Positions 59,265 to 64,000 of a stretch of DNA of 64,000 nucleotides are shown here, piece after piece. The stretch comes from Bradyrhizobium viridifuturi (lineage in GTDB: Bacteria > Pseudomonadota > Alphaproteobacteria > Rhizobiales > Xanthobacteraceae), in contig NZ_LGTB01000018.1 in the NCBI RefSeq assembly GCF_001238275.1, positions 62,001 through 126,000 on the forward strand, given 5' to 3'. Under the pieces are notes generated by a model, which saw only the letters and a program-made list of their open reading frames with translations, did not search any database and was not told where the DNA came from. Numbering within the stretch: position 1 is the stretch's first letter; every line of letters starts with the position of its first letter. The position numbers and the translations under genes were made by a program.

Positions 59265-60284
59265 ATGCGAGTTTACTACGATCGCGATGCCGACCTGAAC
59301 CTGATCAAGGGCAAAAAGGTCGCCATCGTCGGCTACGGCAGCCAGGGCCACGCCCACGCGCTCAACCTGAAGGATTCCGGCGTCAAGGAAGTGGCGATCG
59401 CGCTGCGCAAGGGTTCGGCCTCGGCCAAGAAGGCCGAGAACGCCGGCTTCAAGGTGATGGAAGTCGCCGAAGCCGCCAAGTGGGCCGACCTCGTCATGAT
59501 GCTGACCCCGGACGAGCTGCAGGGCGACATCTATCGCGAGCACCTGCACGACAACATGAAGAAGGGCGCGGCGCTCGTGTTCGCCCACGGCCTCAACGTG
59601 CACTTCAACCTGCTCGATCCGCGCGCCGACCTCGACGTGCTGATGATCGCGCCGAAGGGCCCCGGCCACACCGTGCGCTCGGAATATCAGCGCGGCGGCG
59701 GCGTGCCCTGCCTGATCGCGATCGCCAAGGATTCGTCGGGCAACGCCCATGACCTCGGCCTCAGCTACGCCTCGGCGATCGGCGGCGGCCGTGCCGGCAT
59801 CATCGAGACCACCTTCAAGGAAGAGTGCGAGACCGACCTGTTCGGTGAGCAGGTGGTGCTCTGCGGCGGCCTGGTCGAGCTGATCAAGGGCGGCTACGAG
59901 ACGCTGGTCGAGGCCGGCTACGCGCCGGAGATGGCCTATTTCGAGTGCCTGCATGAAGTGAAGCTGATCGTCGACCTGATCTATGAAGGCGGCATCGCCA
60001 ACATGAACTACTCGATCTCCAACACCGCCGAATATGGCGAGTACGTCACCGGTCCGCGCATCGTCACGGCCGAGACCAAGGCGGAGATGAAGCGCGTGCT
60101 CGCCGACATCCAGGGCGGCAAGTTCGCCCGCGACTGGATGCTCGAGAACAAGGTCAACCAGACCTCGTTCAAGGCGACCCGCGCCAAGCTCGCCCAGCAC
60201 CCGATCGAGGAAGTCGGCGCCAAGCTGCGCGACATGATGCCCTGGATCAAGAAGGGCGCGCTGGTCGACAAGAGCAAGAACTAA
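59265..60284 (+). CDS. ilvC: Ketol-acid reductoisomerase
   Basis: Second common enzyme of branched-chain amino acid synthesis, converting acetolactate or acetohydroxybutyrate with NADPH and Mg2+ to the dihydroxy acid. Class I (short) form of 339 residues. The Rossmann loop GYGSQGHAHALNL and the NADP-specific RKGSASAKKA are visible, as are the Mg2+ ligands in FKEECETDLFGEQ. GAGG precedes the ATG. It is separated from ilvB-ilvH by three genes but points the same way. Confidence 0.97.
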   Translation: MRVYYDRDADLNLIKGKKVAIVGYGSQGHAHALNLKDSGVKEVAIALRKGSASAKKAENAGFKVMEVAEAAKWADLVMMLTPDELQGDIYREHLHDNMKKGAALVFAHGLNVHFNLLDPRADLDVLMIAPKGPGHTVRSEYQRGGGVPCLIAIAKDSSGNAHDLGLSYASAIGGGRAGIIETTFKEECETDLFGEQVVLCGGLVELIKGGYETLVEAGYAPEMAYFECLHEVKLIVDLIYEGGIANMNYSISNTAEYGEYVTGPRIVTAETKAEMKRVLADIQGGKFARDWMLENKVNQTSFKATRAKLAQHPIEEVGAKLRDMMPWIKKGALVDKSKN

Positions 60285-60341
60285 GTGCGGTCTTGCGGGG
60301 TGGGTTACGCCTGCGGCTAACCCACGCTGCGCATCGACGAT

Positions 60342-60378
60342 AAAAAAGGGTGGGCAGTCAAACTGCCCACCCTTTTTC
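60342..60378. terminator. Bidirectional terminator between ilvC and DUF2336 gene
   Basis: GGGTGGGCAG and CTGCCCACCC make a perfect 10-bp stem around TCAAA, with six A before and five T after. It can end transcription of both converging genes. Confidence 0.85.
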
Positions 60379-60405
60379 CTTATCTGCGAATAACGCTGGC
60401 GGTCG

Positions 60406-61512
60406 CTAACCGGCTGCCATCGGCTGCTTCTCGATCCGGTTGTGCAGCTGCCAGAACCGCACCGTGCGCTGGGCGGTTTCCAGCGACAGTCGGCGGTAGT
60501 CGCGTTGCGCGATCTCGAGCGTCGCATGGTCGATCGGGTGCGGCAGCGGCCGCTTGCGCAGGATGGTTTCGACTGTCGGCCAGTTCAGCTTTGCCGAACG
60601 GCACGGGATCAGGAGCAGGTCGGAGCGCAGCCCGAGCACCAGGCGCTCGATCATCGCGATCGGCATGTCGTTGAGCACGGCGAGCGCGACCGTGACCTCG
60701 TCGAACTTGCCGTCCTCGGCGAACTTGTACACCGCCGCATCGTCGAGCTCGTTGAGCTGCTTCATCAGCTTCACCAGCTCTTCGGCGATGCCGTAGTTGC
60801 GGCGCGGGGCGGCGGCCTCTTCCTGCGCGATGTCGTTCAGCACCTGGCTGATCTCCTCGCGCGCGCGGGGCGATGCGATCGCGAGCAGGCGGGCGCGCAC
60901 GGTGTCCTTGGCGCGCTGCAGCAGGTCGCGCAGCAGCTTGGCCGGAATATCGATGCGCAGTCCGAGGATCTCGACCAGCTCGTCGTCGCCTTCGGCGCGG
61001 GCGACGATCGCGGAATAGCCGTTGTCGGAGAACTCAGCGCCGGCGTTCTTGGCGAGGCGCCGGATCACCCGGTCCTCGCCGCGGTCGATGATCACGTCGG
61101 TGACGAATGCGGGCAGGTTTTCCCGCGCCGAGATCGCGAACAGATGGTCCTGTCCCTTGCTGCTGGCGATCTCGCGCAGTGCGGCGTTTGAGAGGCGGCT
61201 GGAGTGGGTCAACACCTCGCCGGCGACGCCGATATCGTCGTCCCAGGCTAGATGGTGAATCACATCAAACGGCGCATAGTCGAGCGGCGCGAGCCGCTTG
61301 CTGAGCTCGGCCCGCGCACGCGTCTCGACGCGCGCGACGAGCAGGCAGAGCACGTCGTCGAACACCTTGACCTGTTCATCGTTGAGGCGGTCGCCGTCGT
61401 TCAGGAACAGATCGGTGACCTGCCGCAGCGTCTGCACGCGCTTGGCCGATGTCCCGTCCCGGACCGCATCTTCGAGTTCGGCAATAATCGATTGTGACGC
61501 CTGTTGCGCCAT
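60406..61512 (-). CDS. DUF2336 domain protein
   Basis: A 368-residue soluble helical protein of the alphaproteobacterial DUF2336 family, recognised from HEAT-like helix pairs such as LREIASSKGQDHLFAISARENL and VLTHSSRLSNAALREIA. No enzyme or membrane motif. ATG at 61512 (MAQQASQS) is preferred; an upstream ATG adds 14 residues. The function is unknown. A terminator lies just beyond its stop. Confidence 0.82.
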   Translation of the reverse strand: MAQQASQSIIAELEDAVRDGTSAKRVQTLRQVTDLFLNDGDRLNDEQVKVFDDVLCLLVARVETRARAELSKRLAPLDYAPFDVIHHLAWDDDIGVAGEVLTHSSRLSNAALREIASSKGQDHLFAISARENLPAFVTDVIIDRGEDRVIRRLAKNAGAEFSDNGYSAIVARAEGDDELVEILGLRIDIPAKLLRDLLQRAKDTVRARLLAIASPRAREEISQVLNDIAQEEAAAPRRNYGIAEELVKLMKQLNELDDAAVYKFAEDGKFDEVTVALAVLNDMPIAMIERLVLGLRSDLLLIPCRSAKLNWPTVETILRKRPLPHPIDHATLEIAQRDYRRLSLETAQRTVRFWQLHNRIEKQPMAAG

Positions 61513-61703
61513 CGATGGGCAACCTTGTTTTTCTTGGATGACAACGGACTGCACGATATCGCTAGCGATCTTACACCTGCGTTAAGGTGGAACCCGGTGC
61601 AAATACGGGTCCATTGCCATCCTTAACGGGCCGCGACCAGACTTGATCAAATTCGTGCTTTCGGCCCAACGGAAGCCGGTGCCGGTGCAGTGTAAGGAAT
61701 TGT

Positions 61704-62723
61704 TTAGGACGTTGCGTGCCGCGCGACCGCGAAGACCTCGATCGATGCGGCGCGCCCGCGCAATTGCGTCGAGCCGAGCGGCTCGACGGCAAGATCAAGG
61801 TTCAGAGGCAGCAGGCGACGCAATTCGCCCGAGATCAGCAGCGGCCTGCCTGCCTCCTTGCAATGCGCTTGCAGCCGCGCCGTGACGTTCACGGTGTCGC
61901 CGAAATAGGCGATCTGTCGCCGAGAGTCCCCGCATTCGGCGATGACGACCGGCCCTGCATGCATCCCGGCACGAAACGTCGGCACCACGCCGAACGCCTT
62001 GCGATAGTGATCGGCCCGCTTGGCGAGACGTTTTTCGATGGCGAATACGCAATCGAGCGGGCGCCGGGATGGCGCACCGGCACTAGCCGGCCAGGTCACG
62101 ATCACTTCGTCGCCCACATAGGCATGAACCTCACCGCCGTGCGCCACGATCGGCCCGTCGATGTCGAAGAAGAAGCGCGTCAACAGCTCCTGCACGCGCA
62201 GCTCGCCCATCTGTTCCGCCAGCGTCGTCGAGCCGATCAGGTCGAGAAACAGCAGCACGCGGTCCTCGCGCACCGGGTGGCGATAGCGTCCGAGCATGAC
62301 ATTAAGCAGGGTGCGTCCGCCGATCATCCGGACCAGCTCGTAGATTGCGGTGATAGGGATCGAGAGCAGCAGCGCGACGCCGATGATCTTGAAGAAGGTT
62401 TCGCGAAACCACTTCGCCTCGAGCCCATGTCCGTTGAGCGCGACCTCCAGCACGATCGCTGCAACCGCGACAGTGATGGCCAGGATCACGGAGCGCGCAA
62501 TCAGCTCGACAATGAGCGGCCGCTGCCGCAGCCAGCTGCCACGCGCGACGAGATAAAGGTGCGAGCCCCAGAGGATCAGGGTGATGACGGCGCCCTCGAC
62601 GGCGCTGCGCAAATAGTTCGCGACGGACGCTTCGTTGGGCTGATCGAAGGCATAGCGAAACAGCCCGCCGACGAGCAGGCCGAACGCGGCCAGAACGATC
62701 GCAGGCGTCAGGTTGCGCCGCAT
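61704..62723 (-). CDS. Membrane-anchored class III adenylate/guanylate cyclase
   Basis: A 339-residue protein with a membrane part of about four helices (residues 5-150) followed by a class III cyclase domain (about 165-335). LLFLDLIGSTTLAEQMG carries the first metal Asp and AYVGDEVIVTW the second; RQIAYFGDTVNVTARLQ includes the catalytic Asn/Arg-type helix. The start at 62723 is set by GGAGGG. It likely makes cAMP. A second cyclase domain occurs in this window at 24.8 kb, on the other strand. Confidence 0.85.
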   Translation of the reverse strand: MRRNLTPAIVLAAFGLLVGGLFRYAFDQPNEASVANYLRSAVEGAVITLILWGSHLYLVARGSWLRQRPLIVELIARSVILAITVAVAAIVLEVALNGHGLEAKWFRETFFKIIGVALLLSIPITAIYELVRMIGGRTLLNVMLGRYRHPVREDRVLLFLDLIGSTTLAEQMGELRVQELLTRFFFDIDGPIVAHGGEVHAYVGDEVIVTWPASAGAPSRRPLDCVFAIEKRLAKRADHYRKAFGVVPTFRAGMHAGPVVIAECGDSRRQIAYFGDTVNVTARLQAHCKEAGRPLLISGELRRLLPLNLDLAVEPLGSTQLRGRAASIEVFAVARHATS

Positions 62724-62850
62724 GGTCCCTCCATGCCCATGAAATATCCTGCGTGGGCCGGGAACGCCAGCGCGCTGCGAATGAACGGGATGCACCGCGG
62801 CTGCACTCATGTAAGGTCCGCCGGCAATATCGAACGAAAGGGAAGACGGC

Positions 62851-63249
62851 ATGAAATCGGCTCTCACGACAGGCGCGTCGAGCCTCGCTCTCCTGATGGC
62901 GGCCGCTTTCATCATCGCCGCGTCCTCGGCCCGGGCCGGCGACCAAGGCGATCCCGAACCGTCCTGCGACGGCAGCACTTATCAGATGGTCGAGTGCCTA
63001 AAGGCCAAGACCGCGCAATGGGACAAGCGGATGAACGTCGCCTATCAGCAGGCGCTCAAGGATGCCGCCGGCGACAAGCAGCGCGAGCAGTTGCGCACCG
63101 CGCAGCGGCTATGGATCCAGTACCGTGACGCCAACTGTCTGTATTACGACCTCGGCGAGGGCACCATTGCCCGGCTCGATGCCGGCGAATGCATGCGCAG
63201 CATGACCGAAGCCCGCGCCAAGGAACTGGAGAATCTCGGCCATCAGTGA
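62851..63249 (+). CDS. Exported LprI-like protein (DUF1311)
   Basis: A 132-residue exported protein; signal peptide about 1-29 (ending ARAG). Cys pairs (CDGSTYQMVECLKAK and DANCLYY...GECMRSM) and the segment RTAQRLWIQYRDANC are hallmarks of the DUF1311/LprI family, some members of which inhibit lysozyme. The function here is not known. GGAAG precedes the ATG. Confidence 0.82.
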   Translation: MKSALTTGASSLALLMAAAFIIAASSARAGDQGDPEPSCDGSTYQMVECLKAKTAQWDKRMNVAYQQALKDAAGDKQREQLRTAQRLWIQYRDANCLYYDLGEGTIARLDAGECMRSMTEARAKELENLGHQ

Positions 63250-63277
63250 GCCATCTTCCGGAGTCAGGACCGCGGTC

Positions 63278-63511
63278 ATGACCGATGGAAAGAGCCAGGA
63301 CGAATTGACCCAGCTTGCGGAGGAGGCGCTGCGCGCCCAGCCCGGCTGCGAGACTGCGCGCGTGCCGGCGGTCACAGCGCTCCCTGATGCGCAGATCGGG
63401 CGCAACTGGGAGATTCCGAACGTCGTGCTCGGCGACAGCCTGATCAGCGACGTCGATCGCGCAGTGCTGTCGGTTCACCGCCAACTCGGCCGCAAGTTTC
63501 ATCTGGTGTGA
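63278..63511 (+). CDS. Small hypothetical protein, 77 residues
   Basis: Soluble small protein starting MTDGKSQDELTQLAEEAL and containing VTALPDAQIGRNWEIPNV. It starts 28 bases after the LprI-like gene and may be co-transcribed. I do not recognise the family, although this kind of short protein is frequent in Bradyrhizobium. Codon use is normal. Confidence 0.6.
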   Translation: MTDGKSQDELTQLAEEALRAQPGCETARVPAVTALPDAQIGRNWEIPNVVLGDSLISDVDRAVLSVHRQLGRKFHLV

Positions 63512-63523
63512 GCTGGACCGACC

Positions 63524-64000
63524 TCAGCCCGCTTGCGCCTGATGCGGCGCGGGCCGCGCTGCCATGCTGATCATCCTGAGCGCGAACACCACGGCGAGCG
63601 GCACGAGAAACAGCGCGTAGAGCGGCATCTCCGGGATCCGCTTGCCGAACGAGACCGTGAACTGCAGCAGCAGATAGTAGCCGCCGATCAGATGCAGCCT
63701 ACGCCAGGCGCGTGTACCGAGCAGCGCGGCCGTGCGATCGAACGATGTCGCGGTCAGCGCGATGATGACGAGATAGCCGATGCCGCCGAAGATGTAGGAG
63801 ACGATGGAGGTCGCGGCCGCGAAGCCGGCCGGATCGAGCATCGCGAACGCGGCGATTGCGACCGCATGGATGGCGTGCGAGGCGGCGAAGGTGACGCCGA
63901 GATAACGGCGGTTGCGGCGCTGCCAGTGTGTCCAGGCGCCCGGCCAGAGCCGCGCCAGCGCCGCGGCGGAGAAGGCGAGGCAGAACAACAGCAGCGAGGT
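63524..64000 (-). CDS. Ferric-reductase-like membrane protein, 5' end cut by window
   Basis: The frame is open to the right edge, so the N-terminus is missing. The visible 158 residues hold about five helices with His in FAASHAIHAVAI and LHLIGGYYLL, candidate heme ligands as in the ferric reductase/MsrQ family. Polytopic, inner membrane. The loop TRAWRRLHLIGG resembles the family motif of MsrQ-like proteins. Assignment is tentative. It converges on the small hypothetical gene. Confidence 0.6.
   Translation of the reverse strand, partial: TSLLLFCLAFSAAALARLWPGAWTHWQRRNRRYLGVTFAASHAIHAVAIAAFAMLDPAGFAAATSIVSYIFGGIGYLVIIALTATSFDRTAALLGTRAWRRLHLIGGYYLLLQFTVSFGKRIPEMPLYALFLVPLAVVFALRMISMAARPAPHQAQAG

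Overview
The window is a stretch of GC-rich alphaproteobacterial chromosome, most likely Bradyrhizobium or a close Bradyrhizobiaceae relative. The evidence is a circularly permuted tmRNA gene encoding the tag ANDNFAPVAQAA (the type I associate with B. japonicum), the alphaproteobacterial form of SspB next to DUF4169 and ribbon-helix-helix genes, two families of short palindromic intergenic repeats familiar from Bradyrhizobium genomes, and many TRAP, Liv and Tct solute transporters. Genes are tightly packed on both strands. I see no tRNA, rRNA, IS element, prophage or CRISPR array, and the content reads as ordinary core and near-core chromosome.

Layout. 1-9.1 kb: envelope and miscellaneous genes (cut membrane protein, alpha/beta hydrolase, L,D-transpeptidase, glycine-zipper protein, ABC-2 exporter pair, OmpA-like protein with a Cys-rich partner, UvrD-type helicase, DUF1328). 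9.1-14.9 kb: thioesterase, GlcD/DLD flavoprotein, SulP transporter, CcdA-like protein, cupin-like protein. 15.1-24.7 kb: an apparent catabolic island with a GntR/FadR regulator divergent from TRAP genes, a D-2-hydroxyacid dehydrogenase and a complete Liv-type ABC importer with fused LivM-LivG. 24.8-32.6 kb: a large zinc-ribbon/cyclase/AAA/TPR protein, a methyltransferase, an unknown gene, an MFS carrier, and a TetR regulator divergent from a cytochrome P450 across a 34-bp palindrome. 32.8-40.4 kb: AsmA-like giant protein, VOC protein, RHH, DUF4169, fumC, sspB and ssrA (tmRNA). 40.5-44.9 kb: split chromate transporter and tctBA/tctC.

45-60.3 kb is a housekeeping block: thyA-GNAT-folA (stop/start overlaps), hflK-hflC-DUF2065-degP, divergent serB/miaA, then the branched-chain amino acid genes. 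ilvB is preceded by a promoter, a 21-codon leader peptide rich in Ile/Leu/Val codons and a terminator hairpin, the anatomy of a transcription attenuator. A threonine dehydratase gene lies between ilvB and ilvH, and ilvC is 2.4 kb further on. 60.4-64 kb: DUF2336 protein, a membrane-anchored class III cyclase, an LprI-like protein, a small unknown protein and a ferric-reductase-like membrane protein cut by the right edge.

Sequence quality. At least seven, probably eight, single-base losses in G/C-rich runs break otherwise intact conserved genes (D-2-hydroxyacid dehydrogenase, zinc-ribbon cyclase, asmA three times, hflK, miaA, and probably the unknown gene at 28.6 kb). Each is repaired by adding one base. 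Because core genes such as hflK and miaA are hit, residual sequencing errors are the simplest explanation, and I annotate these genes as full-length CDS with a frameshift.

The most interesting items are the permuted ssrA beside its proteolytic adaptor gene sspB, the ilv attenuator, the two palindromic operators (TetR/P450 and GntR/TRAP), a degenerate ABC signature in the LivMG fusion, and two palindromic repeat families, one of which abuts stop codons in both copies.
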